Origin: Acidobacteriota bacterium | GTDB taxonomy: Bacteria; Acidobacteriota; Vicinamibacteria; Vicinamibacterales; UBA8438 | DNA: 5,038 bases | Direction of reading: 5' to 3' | Assembly (NCBI GenBank): GCA_005778315.1 | Contig: SXOW01000219.1 | Coordinates: forward strand, 1-5,038 | Shown here: one piece after another, positions 1 to 5,038 of the stretch | Numbering within the stretch: the stretch's first letter is position 1 | Layout: every line of letters begins with the position of its first letter | The notes under the pieces: generated by a model | What the model saw: the letters and a program-made list of their open reading frames with translations, nothing else | What the model was told of the DNA's origin: nothing | Databases searched by the model: none | Program-made: the position numbers and the translations under genes

Positions 1-383
1 AGGACATCGGAGTGGTGGACGGCGTGAAACCGCCACAGCAGCGCCCATCGATGGTTGGCCCGATGCCACAGATAGGCGACGAGGTCCAACACCACGACCG
101 TCGTCGGCACCTGGCTCCAGTAGGGGAGCGCGGCCGCCTCGAAGAGGCCCACGCCGCTGGCTCTGACAGTGACGGCCCAGGTACAGACGCAAGCGCCGCA
201 GAGGAGCGTCATCAGGATGCTGTCGATGAACGCGAGCTGGGCGTTGACGCGCCAGTTGTCCAGAACCGCACCCAGGGAGAGCCGATTGGGCACCAGCAGC
301 TGGGCCCCGCCGACGAGCAGCAACGACGTCAGCACGCCAGCGCCTTTGTAGAGGTGGAACCCCTCGGCCAGCTCCGCGTCCAT
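1..383 (-). CDS. Fatty acid hydroxylase / sterol desaturase family membrane protein, N-terminal part (gene runs off the left edge)
   Basis: This open frame has an ATG at 383 and no stop before position 1, giving 127 residues. An in-frame TAA (408-410) lies only 24 nt upstream with no other ATG, GTG or TTG between, so the start is well fixed; AGGTGA just upstream is a plausible ribosome binding site. Hydrophobic segments lie near residues 15-31, 48-73 and 92-106. The third leads into HRANH (107-111), then HAVHH (120-124). This HxxxH plus HxxHH pattern marks the first two histidine clusters of the membrane di-iron hydroxylase/desaturase superfamily, whose members use O2 to hydroxylate or desaturate lipids, sterols or carotenoids in the membrane. 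The third cluster would lie outside the window, so completeness and substrate cannot be judged. It is probably the last visible gene of a three-gene minus-strand operon with the copper/cytochrome enzyme. Family call strong; substrate unknown. Confidence 0.85.
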   Translation of the reverse strand, partial: MDAELAEGFHLYKGAGVLTSLLLVGGAQLLVPNRLSLGAVLDNWRVNAQLAFIDSILMTLLCGACVCTWAVTVRASGVGLFEAAALPYWSQVPTTVVVLDLVAYLWHRANHRWALLWRFHAVHHSDV

Positions 384-407
384 GCAGTCACCTGTCGGTT
401 GTAGGGA

Positions 408-1313
408 TTACCGCACGGTCACCGTTACGTCTATGTGGGTGGTGTGGATCGAGTCGTCGGCGTAGCCGCGGAGGACGTGTGTGCCAGCCTCCGAGAAGGA
501 GACGGTGGTGGTCACCTCGCCGCCGCGGCCCCCTTCGACCGCGGCCTTCATCGGGTCGAACGTGACCGCGCCAGGACCGTGGTAGTGGGTCCAGGTCAGG
601 GCGAGACCGGTTTCACGGGCTACGCGCGCATCGACGATCGCTTGATTGGTGGGGCTCTGTATGCGAGCCGCGCGCGCTCTCGCGGCGGCGAGACGAGCGG
701 CGGCCAGGTCCGTGTCGTCATCCACGTTCTTGTCGGGCGCCTTTGGGCCGGGAATACCGTCGTCGCCGACCACCGCGGTCAGTGTCAAGGCGTTGGGCCG
801 GGTCACGGTCAACGTGGTGCCGCCAGCCACCGCGATGCTGGGCATCTGATTGTCAGACGGTGCCCCGTCGATGCCCATGCCACGGTTGGCCTTGATGACG
901 CCGTCATCGATTTGCCACGACGGCCAGAGCGAGCCCACCGCCCGGTCAGTTCGCCCATTGGCGGTGACGGTCCAGATGAGGACTTTCTCACCCCAGTCCG
1001 CCGGCACTTGGACCTTGAAGACGAACTGTTGGCGTCGAGGGTAGAAGCGGCTCGGCTGACCCCGGTCGGCTGGTCCTGGCTCGAACATATTGTTCGGGCC
1101 AACCGGCACGTCCGGGATCTCCTCGTAGTTGCGGTTGAGATAGCCGAACTGCATCGTGAAGGTCCCGTCCGGGTTCTTCTCCCAGCCTTCGAACACCGGT
1201 GCCACGTTCTGTCCGCGGTCGAAGCGCAGCTGAGCCTGGACCCCTGTTGCGGCAAGCAAGGTTGCCGCGGCCACCCAGCCGGCGGTGACACAACGTCTGA
1301 CGTCCTGTTTCAT
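408..1313 (-). CDS. Exported beta-rich protein with C-terminal Ig/PKD-like region, function unknown
   Basis: A 301-aa protein. Residues 1-27 look like a Sec signal peptide: basic start, hydrophobic Ala/Leu core, and VQA before Gln28. Residues 35-130 are rich in aromatic and beta-strand sequence, including NVAPVFEGWE (36-45), FGYLNRNYEE (56-65), EPGPADRGQP (78-87) and FYPRRQQFVF (90-99). I remember this region as typical of acidobacterial hypothetical proteins encoded near cytochrome/monooxygenase genes; that is recall, not a search result. Residues 165-182 look like further strands. An Ala/Arg-rich, probably helical stretch (about 202-218) follows an acidic patch (DDDTD, 198-202). Residues 237-301 (WTHYHGPGAVTFDP, then FSEAGTHVLRGYADDS, then alternating Thr/Val) resemble an Ig or PKD-like beta-sandwich. 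No catalytic motif is evident. It sits 59 nt after the cytochrome gene and 24 nt before the hydroxylase gene, suggesting a periplasmic partner or scaffold. Its start has only a weak ribosome binding site. Confidence 0.88.
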   Translation of the reverse strand: MKQDVRRCVTAGWVAAATLLAATGVQAQLRFDRGQNVAPVFEGWEKNPDGTFTMQFGYLNRNYEEIPDVPVGPNNMFEPGPADRGQPSRFYPRRQQFVFKVQVPADWGEKVLIWTVTANGRTDRAVGSLWPSWQIDDGVIKANRGMGIDGAPSDNQMPSIAVAGGTTLTVTRPNALTLTAVVGDDGIPGPKAPDKNVDDDTDLAAARLAAARARAARIQSPTNQAIVDARVARETGLALTWTHYHGPGAVTFDPMKAAVEGGRGGEVTTTVSFSEAGTHVLRGYADDSIHTTHIDVTVTVR

Positions 1314-1336
1314 AGCTGCGATCCAGCGCCTAGGTC

Positions 1337-1381
1337 AGTTGTCTTCAGTTGTCCGTTGTCCGTTGTCAGTTGTCAGTTGTC
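1337..1381. repeat. Heptameric tandem repeat, unit GACAACT/GACAACG (minus strand)
   Basis: On the plus strand the unit is AGTTGTC or CGTTGTC. Five copies are contiguous (1347-1353 A, 1354-1360 C, 1361-1367 C, 1368-1374 A, 1375-1381 A), where the letter is the variable first base. A sixth copy (1337-1343, A type) is separated by the trinucleotide TTC. The array occupies most of the gap between the cytochrome gene and the 301-aa protein gene. It overlaps the last codons and stop of the former: the TGA at 1373-1375 lies inside the repeat. Similar heptameric arrays occur between genes in some environmental bacteria and cyanobacteria; origin and role here are unknown. It has no strong self-complementarity, so it is not a terminator. 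Confidence 0.9.
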
Positions 1382-2674
1382 CTCATTGGTCATGGACCGA
1401 CGCTCTTCCTGGGCGGCAGCGAATTCCTCGTCATCGAGCTCGTAATAGCTCGTCCAGGTGAAGCTCATGTCGTCGCTCGAACGTTGTCCGAAGCCAGCCC
1501 AGTTCCGCGAGTCCGGGTTCCAGCGGTTCCCGGCGGAGTTGTCGTGCCACGTCGTGGTGTGGAGAAACGTCCCTTTCGGCAACAACGGCTGCGCGTCGTC
1601 TGCGTAGTTGTAGACGATGTGCCAGCCAAAGTCCCAGTTGGAGCAACTGAGCATGTCGGTCGTGCCATCAGGGAGAATCGCCTCGATGCACTGCCGCTTG
1701 CCACGGTTGTGCAGGTGCGGCTGATAGCCGGTGAGGCGGACGTTTTCGGTAAACGGGTGATAGCTGTCATGCCGCACTTCATCGTCGCCAGGCGGGATGT
1801 CGAGGTCGTAGTTCTGGGCCAGCGCGCGCGAAAACAACTCGTGCTCGGGCGTCTCGCCTTTCGGATAGAACGTCAGCCCCACACTCGTGCGGTCGGTGGT
1901 CTCCGTGCCGTTCGAGGCGTAGTGCATGTTGAACCGGATGATCGAGCCAGCCTTGACCAAGCGGCCGGTACCCGCAGGGAACACGTCGCCGTTCTTGCCC
2001 TGGGCGTACTCGTTCAGAAAATCGCCTTCGTCCGAGTCTCGACTCTCCTGCAGGCGGGTCACCGCGTGGTGTACCACCGGGAACCCTTCTGGGGAGGGCT
2101 TGGTCTCGACCGCCTTGATCCATCGGTCCTCGGTCAGGCCGGAGTCGGAGAACAGGTCGCCCCACCAATTGGCTCCCTCGGCCGCCACCACGAAAGGCTC
2201 TGGAATAGGAACGATCAAGTCGGGCTCACCGACATTCCACTTGTCCCGATCCGCGAACTGACGCGGCGGCGGCATGTCCGACGGATTCCCACGCGGGGCG
2301 CCCGCGTCCACCCAGGCCACGATGGTCGCGATCTGGTCGTCGCTCAACGACCGGTCATATTTGAAGTCTTGAACCCCGATGTTCCTGTCGATGTACCACG
2401 GCGGCATCGTTCGGGTGGAAACCTTGTCCTTGATCGCGCGTGCCCAGGGGCGCGACTCTTCGTATGTCATCAGCGACATCGGGGCGATAGCGCCGTCGCG
2501 ATGACACGTCTGGCAGGAGGCCTGGAAGATCGGCGCCACGTCTTTCGTGAACGTCACAGCGTCGGTCTGTCCGAATGACGCGGTGGGTGCTGTCGCGGAG
2601 GTGACCGCGACGGCCGTCAGGGCGTACAGGATGATGCCACGCGTGCCGACCGAGACTCTGGACGTAGCCTGCAT
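1373..2674 (-). CDS. Exported cytochrome c fused to a PHM-like type II copper monooxygenase domain
   Basis: A 433-aa protein starting at ATG 2674, with AAGGAG six bases upstream. Residues 1-36 form a signal peptide (hydrophobic 13-29), so the product is periplasmic or outer-envelope. The N-terminal cytochrome c domain (about 40-130) has the heme motif CQTCH (54-58) and a likely axial Met at MPPW (90-93); the APMSL and RPWA stretches between are typical of this family. The rest (about 150-415) resembles peptidylglycine alpha-hydroxylating/dopamine beta-type copper monooxygenases. All six expected ligands can be placed: His202-His203 (VVHHAV) and His251 (NMHYASNG) for the first copper, His320 and His322 (PHLHNRG) and Met403 (SSDDMSF) for the second. 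The gap 251 to 320 closely matches rat PHM's 172 to 242. It is expected to oxygenate an unknown substrate, with the fused heme perhaps supplying electrons; that is inference. It heads the minus-strand operon. The stop codon lies in a heptamer repeat. Confidence 0.9.
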   Translation of the reverse strand: MQATSRVSVGTRGIILYALTAVAVTSATAPTASFGQTDAVTFTKDVAPIFQASCQTCHRDGAIAPMSLMTYEESRPWARAIKDKVSTRTMPPWYIDRNIGVQDFKYDRSLSDDQIATIVAWVDAGAPRGNPSDMPPPRQFADRDKWNVGEPDLIVPIPEPFVVAAEGANWWGDLFSDSGLTEDRWIKAVETKPSPEGFPVVHHAVTRLQESRDSDEGDFLNEYAQGKNGDVFPAGTGRLVKAGSIIRFNMHYASNGTETTDRTSVGLTFYPKGETPEHELFSRALAQNYDLDIPPGDDEVRHDSYHPFTENVRLTGYQPHLHNRGKRQCIEAILPDGTTDMLSCSNWDFGWHIVYNYADDAQPLLPKGTFLHTTTWHDNSAGNRWNPDSRNWAGFGQRSSDDMSFTWTSYYELDDEEFAAAQEERRSMTNEDN

Positions 2675-2680
2675 AGGATT

Positions 2681-2686
2681 CTCCTT
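2681..2686 (-). promoter_or_regulatory. Ribosome binding site of the cytochrome/copper monooxygenase gene
   Basis: AAGGAG on the minus strand, six bases before the ATG at 2674. It fixes that start and is stronger than the site in front of the next gene in the operon (ATG at 1313), where only a weak GGAT is seen. Confidence 0.75.
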
Positions 2687-2700
2687 TGTGTAGGGCTACC

Positions 2701-2729
2701 AATGTGCGCTTTCGTGCCGCCTTTGTCAA
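2701..2729 (-). promoter_or_regulatory. Candidate promoter for the minus-strand operon
   Basis: A perfect TTGACA (minus strand, 2729-2724) is followed after 17 bp by CACATT (2706-2701). The -35 matches consensus but the -10 matches at only three of six positions. Transcription from here would give a leader of about 20 nt ahead of the ATG at 2674. The -35 is convincing in sequence and position, the -10 is not, so this is a candidate only. Confidence 0.35.
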
Positions 2730-2746
2730 TGTATCTCTGCGCGCCT

Positions 2747-2759
2747 GTGGCGGGGCCAC
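2747..2759. promoter_or_regulatory. Small GC-rich palindrome in the divergent promoter region, possible operator
   Basis: GTGGC-GGG-GCCAC, a perfect 5-bp inverted repeat with a 3-nt centre. It ends 3 bp before the TATAAT box of the aldolase gene, inside the expected -35/-10 spacer, where a repressor could block access. A palindrome this short in GC-rich DNA can arise by chance, and no second copy is seen in the region. Confidence 0.2.
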
Positions 2760-2762
2760 GTC

Positions 2763-2768
2763 TATAAT
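2763..2768 (+). promoter_or_regulatory. Candidate -10 box for the aldolase gene
   Basis: A perfect TATAAT in otherwise GC-rich intergenic sequence. It predicts a transcript starting near 2775 and a leader of about 50 nt before the ATG at 2827. No recognisable -35 lies 16-18 bp upstream; TTGTCA at 2723-2728 is too far away. Transcription may therefore rely on an activator or a different sigma subunit preference. Confidence 0.4.
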
Positions 2769-2826
2769 CAGCGCGTTCACAGACAGTCGAGAAACTGCGG
2801 TCCGAGTCGTGGGGCTGGAGGAGATC

Positions 2827-3774
2827 ATGAGAAACGGAATTGCCGTGGTCGCGCTGGCGATGTCGGTGGGTATGGTTGGGCTGGCCGGTCAGCAGGGCGG
2901 GGACGCGAGCTACACGCCAACCCGGGTCAACAAGGCGATCGAGCTGCTAGCGCAGGACCAGCCGATCTACTACACGCAGGTCGATGGTGGCGGCTACGAG
3001 GAGGGGAAGGCGCTGGCCCAGACCTGGGCTGACTACATTACCTACAACCTGGAACACAGCCCCTTTGACATGACCGCCCTCCGCGGGTTCATGCAGGGCC
3101 TGGTGGACGGGGGGCCGACACGCAGTGGGCACCGCACGCCGACCGTCATCGCCGTGCTGCCATTCGGTGGCATCAGCGAAGCGGTCATGTCGGCCAACTA
3201 CTGGATGGTGGAACAGTTGCTCGGGTCGGGTGTCCACGGCGTGCTGCTGGCGCATGCGCAGTCGCCGGCCGCGGTGCGGGTCATGGTCCAGGCGGCCCGT
3301 TACCCCCATGCGCCACCGGCCGACAGTATCGACGAGGGTCTCCGCGGCAACGGAGGCCAGGGATTCGCGGCCCGCATCTGGGGCGTGTCGAACGCCGAGT
3401 ATCAGCGGATGGCAGACCCCTGGCCGCTCAACCCCGACGGCGAGCTGCTGCTGGGGCTCAAGATCGAGAACCGACACGCTCTCGAGAACGCCGACGCGAG
3501 TGTCGGGACGCCGGGGGTCGGGTTCGCGGAATGGGGACCCGGCGACATGAGTCTGTCGTTCAATGTGAATCGGAGCGACAACCCAGCGGTGCTGCAGAAT
3601 GCCCGCAACCGGGTGCAGGCGGCGACCCGAAGTGCGGGCATCGCGTTTCTGGATCAGATGAACGCCCAGAACATCGAAGCGATGATCGACGAGGGTGTGA
3701 GGATTGGTTCCAATCCAGGAGCCGACGTGGCCGACCGCGGACGCAGGTATACCAATCGGATGATGCCCTGGTAG
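2827..3774 (+). CDS. Exported HpcH/HpaI aldolase (citrate lyase beta-like) family protein
   Basis: A 315-aa protein. I choose ATG 2827 over the upstream in-frame ATG at 2686 because GGAGG (2817-2821) is well placed, a signal peptide begins exactly there (residues 1-21, hydrophobic 5-20), the candidate -10 box lies between the two, and the extra 47 residues have no exported-protein character. The fold is the HpcH/HpaI TIM barrel, whose members reversibly cleave 2-keto-acid aldols into pyruvate and an aldehyde using a divalent metal. Recognisable segments are the LEHSPFD His region (His77), VHGVLLAHAQSP (136-147) leading to AARYP (156-160), KIEN with metal ligand Glu214, and WGPGDMSLS with ligand Asp240. 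Glu214 to Asp240 is 26 residues, as from Glu149 to Asp175 in E. coli HpaI. The position of HpaI's substrate-binding Arg70 appears to be Leu111 (VLPFGG). Export is unusual for this superfamily but I recall it in acidobacterial relatives. Substrate unknown. Divergent from the copper monooxygenase operon, so possibly co-regulated. Confidence 0.88.
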   Translation: MRNGIAVVALAMSVGMVGLAGQQGGDASYTPTRVNKAIELLAQDQPIYYTQVDGGGYEEGKALAQTWADYITYNLEHSPFDMTALRGFMQGLVDGGPTRSGHRTPTVIAVLPFGGISEAVMSANYWMVEQLLGSGVHGVLLAHAQSPAAVRVMVQAARYPHAPPADSIDEGLRGNGGQGFAARIWGVSNAEYQRMADPWPLNPDGELLLGLKIENRHALENADASVGTPGVGFAEWGPGDMSLSFNVNRSDNPAVLQNARNRVQAATRSAGIAFLDQMNAQNIEAMIDEGVRIGSNPGADVADRGRRYTNRMMPW

Positions 3775-3851
3775 CCACCCCACGGCTGAGTGCGCTGGCG
3801 TCGGCTGGATGCGGGTGACGGCAACGAGGGCCGAGGATCGGGGTGCGACCG
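3775..3851. other. Convergent intergenic gap between aldolase and metallopeptidase genes
   Basis: A 77-nt spacer between the stop codons of two converging genes. A bidirectional terminator would be expected, but I found no GC stem followed by a T-run on either strand. Termination may be factor dependent. Confidence 0.6.
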
Positions 3852-4712
3852 CTACGAGGTCTTGCAGCTGTCAGGGTCCCCGCTCTCCAGGCCCCGTCTG
3901 AGCCACTCCACACGTTGCGCTGAAGACCCGTGCGTGAACGATTCGGGATGTACCCCACGTCCTCCCATGCGCTGAATACGATCGTCACCGATGGCGGCCG
4001 CGGCGCGGAGTCCCTCCTCCACGTCATCGGGCTCGAGGTTGCCTCGCTGAGCCGTCCAGTAGCCCCACACTCCGGCGAAACAGTCCGCTTGCAGTTCCTG
4101 TCGCACGGAGAGCGCGTTGCGCGCGTCGGGATCTGCCTGCTGCTGTCGACGCACGTTCTCGGAGATACCCGTCAGTGTCTGCAGGTGATGGCCGATTTCA
4201 TGCGCCAGCACGTACGCCTGGGCGAAGTCGCCTGGGGCACCGAACCGCGTTCGTAGTTCGGCATAGAAGGACAGGTCAATGTAGACCTGCTCGTCGGCGC
4301 CACAGTAGAAAGGCCCCATCTGGCTCTGTCCCACCCCGCAACCCGATTGTGTCGACTCACGGAAGAGCACCAGTGTGGCGTCGCGATACCCCGGCAACAG
4401 TTCCCGCCAGGTCTCTTGCAGATCGTCGAGCGCGAACGAAATGAAATCGACGAGGTCTTCCTCTTCTGGAGTAGTCTGAAAAGCGCCTGACGTGACGTCG
4501 CCCCCGCTGATCGCACTCCCGCCCCCGCCGAGTCCGACGCCGGTGCCGCCACCCAGAAACATCGTCGGGTCGATCCCCAGAAACCAACTGATCGCCAGGA
4601 TCGCCAGCAGGCCCCCAAGTCCCAGTCCGCCGCCTACGGCACGCCCTCGTGGCGCGCGAAGCGCGCGGCGGTCATCTAGGTTTCGACTGCGTGTGCCCGG
4701 TTGCCACCGCAT
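3852..4712 (-). CDS. ypfJ: YpfJ-type neutral zinc metallopeptidase, membrane anchored
   Basis: A 286-aa protein, the usual length for this family, starting at ATG 4712 with AGGAGG ten bases upstream (4723-4728). Residues 1-26 are basic (MRWQPGTRSRNLDD is the family's N-terminal pattern). A single membrane segment (about 28-47) follows, then a Gly-rich linker (54-71), placing the catalytic domain outside the cytoplasm. The zinc site is HEIGHH (171-176: His171, Glu172 as general base, His175), with QELQADCFAGVW (205-216) supplying the likely third ligand region. Cys125 and Cys137 flank the conserved GQSQMGPFYC segment and may form a disulfide; YIDLSFY (144-150) is also characteristic. All key residues are present and the gene looks intact. 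The family is widespread, but its substrates and physiological role are poorly defined. It lies 75 nt downstream of the DUF2911-like gene on the same strand. The symbol is given by family resemblance to E. coli YpfJ. Confidence 0.92.
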   Translation of the reverse strand: MRWQPGTRSRNLDDRRALRAPRGRAVGGGLGLGGLLAILAISWFLGIDPTMFLGGGTGVGLGGGGSAISGGDVTSGAFQTTPEEEDLVDFISFALDDLQETWRELLPGYRDATLVLFRESTQSGCGVGQSQMGPFYCGADEQVYIDLSFYAELRTRFGAPGDFAQAYVLAHEIGHHLQTLTGISENVRRQQQADPDARNALSVRQELQADCFAGVWGYWTAQRGNLEPDDVEEGLRAAAAIGDDRIQRMGGRGVHPESFTHGSSAQRVEWLRRGLESGDPDSCKTS

Positions 4713-4787
4713 GAACGGTTACCCTCCTGCGCGGACAAACAAAGAACCCGGCCGGATTGTCATCACTACGGATACGGGGCTCTAACC
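4713..4787. other. Short spacer between DUF2911-like gene and ypfJ
   Basis: 75 nt, same-strand gene pair. It holds the AGGAGG ribosome binding site of ypfJ. On the minus strand a weak, imperfect pairing (GAGCCCCG with CGGGTTC, long loop) precedes TTTGTTTG. This is too poor to call a terminator, so the two genes may or may not share a transcript. Confidence 0.5.
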
Positions 4788-5038
4788 TTAGCGGGCCAGC
4801 GAGAAGGGCACCGAAGCGAGGGTCGTATCCCAGAACATACCTAGCGTGCCGCCGTCCCTGGTCACATCGAGGAACTGCCAGGACAGCTGGTCATGCGCGC
4901 GTGGCAGCGTCTCGATTGTCATCGGCATCCTCACCACGTCCCGGTCTGGCGTGTACTCGAATGCGCCATAGAGCGCCTCGCGGTTTGCCTCGTCGTAGCC
5001 GACCTGGGCCGGCCAGCTCGACAGCACGAAGGACCACG
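4788..5038 (-). CDS. DUF2911-like protein, C-terminal part (5' end beyond the right edge)
   Basis: The frame is open from the window edge to TAA at 4790-4788, giving 83 residues. A GTG at 5027 could start a 79-residue protein, but it follows W-S-F in the same open frame and has no ribosome binding site before it, so I treat it as internal. The sequence reads as a beta-strand-rich domain end: LYGAFEYTPDRDVVRMPM, then IETLPRAHDQLSWQFLDV, then GTLGMFWDTTLASVPFSL. This order (a G-A-F/Y segment, D-x-x-R-V/M-P, L-P-x-x-x-x-x-L, a strand, then T-L-x-x-x-W-x-x-x-x-x-x-P at the C terminus) is what I recall for DUF2911, exported proteins of unknown function common in Acidobacteriota and Bacteroidota. 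The signal peptide expected at the N terminus is outside the window. Assignment is by remembered pattern, not by search. Confidence 0.65.
   Translation of the reverse strand, partial: WSFVLSSWPAQVGYDEANREALYGAFEYTPDRDVVRMPMTIETLPRAHDQLSWQFLDVTRDGGTLGMFWDTTLASVPFSLAR

Noticed and set aside
12..404. Plus-strand open frame of 130 codons at the left edge
   Set aside because: The opposite strand holds a membrane protein with two histidine clusters of the fatty acid hydroxylase family, a fixed start and an SD-like site. The plus product is a low-complexity shadow.
1337..1381. CRISPR-like or transposon-end interpretation of the short repeats
   Set aside because: The units are only 7 bp, directly abutting without spacers, with no inverted terminal repeats, transposase or cas genes nearby. 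It is a simple tandem repeat.
435..1445. Long plus-strand open frame (336 codons) opposite the 301-aa protein gene
   Set aside because: It is antisense to a well-supported exported protein with a signal peptide, its product has no recognisable domain, and it runs through the repeat array. Long antisense frames are expected in high-GC genes.
1349..2578. Plus-strand open frame of 409 codons opposite the cytochrome/copper monooxygenase gene
   Set aside because: The minus strand encodes clear heme and copper motifs with a good ribosome binding site. The plus frame begins inside the heptamer repeat, has no ribosome binding site and gives Arg/Val/His-rich sequence without motifs.
2686..2826. Upstream in-frame start (ATG 2686) that would extend the aldolase by 47 residues
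   Set aside because: It would bury the signal peptide, lies upstream of the candidate -10 box, and lacks a ribosome binding site, whereas ATG 2827 has GGAGG at good spacing.
2947..3783. Minus-strand open frame of 278 codons opposite the aldolase gene
   Set aside because: Antisense shadow. The plus strand carries conserved aldolase segments with correct metal-ligand spacing, and the minus product is His/Arg/Pro-rich without known motifs.
4740..4787. Possible rho-independent terminator after the DUF2911-like gene
   Set aside because: The best pairing needs a bulge, a G-U pair and a loop of about 24 nt, and the T-run is interrupted (TTTGTTTG).

Overview
The window is a dense, high-GC stretch of bacterial chromosome with six protein-coding genes, two of them cut by the window edges. 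No RNA gene, CRISPR array, insertion sequence or phage gene was seen. The gene set is typical of Acidobacteriota, probably Vicinamibacteria-like environmental lineages: a secreted HpcH/HpaI-type aldolase, a cytochrome c fused to a copper monooxygenase-like domain, a periplasmic beta-rich partner protein and a DUF2911 protein. That assignment is an inference from remembered family distribution and was not tested by a search.

Left block (1-2674, all on the minus strand, read right to left): a 433-aa exported cytochrome c/PHM-like copper monooxygenase fusion (2674-1373), a 301-aa exported beta-rich protein of unknown function (1313-408), and the N-terminal 127 residues of a fatty acid hydroxylase/sterol desaturase-type membrane di-iron enzyme (383 to beyond position 1). 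The gaps are 59 and 24 nt, so the three are probably co-transcribed. Together they suggest an envelope-associated oxidation module acting on an unknown, possibly lipid or terpenoid, substrate. The 59-nt gap is largely filled by a heptameric repeat (GACAACT/GACAACG) that also supplies the stop codon of the cytochrome gene.

Centre (2675-2826): a 152-nt divergent regulatory region with a perfect TATAAT facing right, a perfect TTGACA facing left, and a small GC-rich palindrome. To its right is the plus-strand gene for a 315-aa exported HpcH/HpaI aldolase-like protein (2827-3774). It keeps the family's metal ligands and His but has Leu where E. coli HpaI has the pyruvate-binding Arg.

Right block (3852-5038, minus strand): a YpfJ-type membrane-anchored neutral zinc metallopeptidase (4712-3852) converges on the aldolase gene across 77 nt. 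Upstream of it is the C-terminal end of a DUF2911-like protein (5038-4788, 5' end outside the window). No intergenic gap exceeds 160 nt.

The most noteworthy element is the cytochrome/copper monooxygenase fusion, in which all six PHM-type copper ligands can be assigned by motif and spacing, and its linkage to a di-iron hydroxylase.
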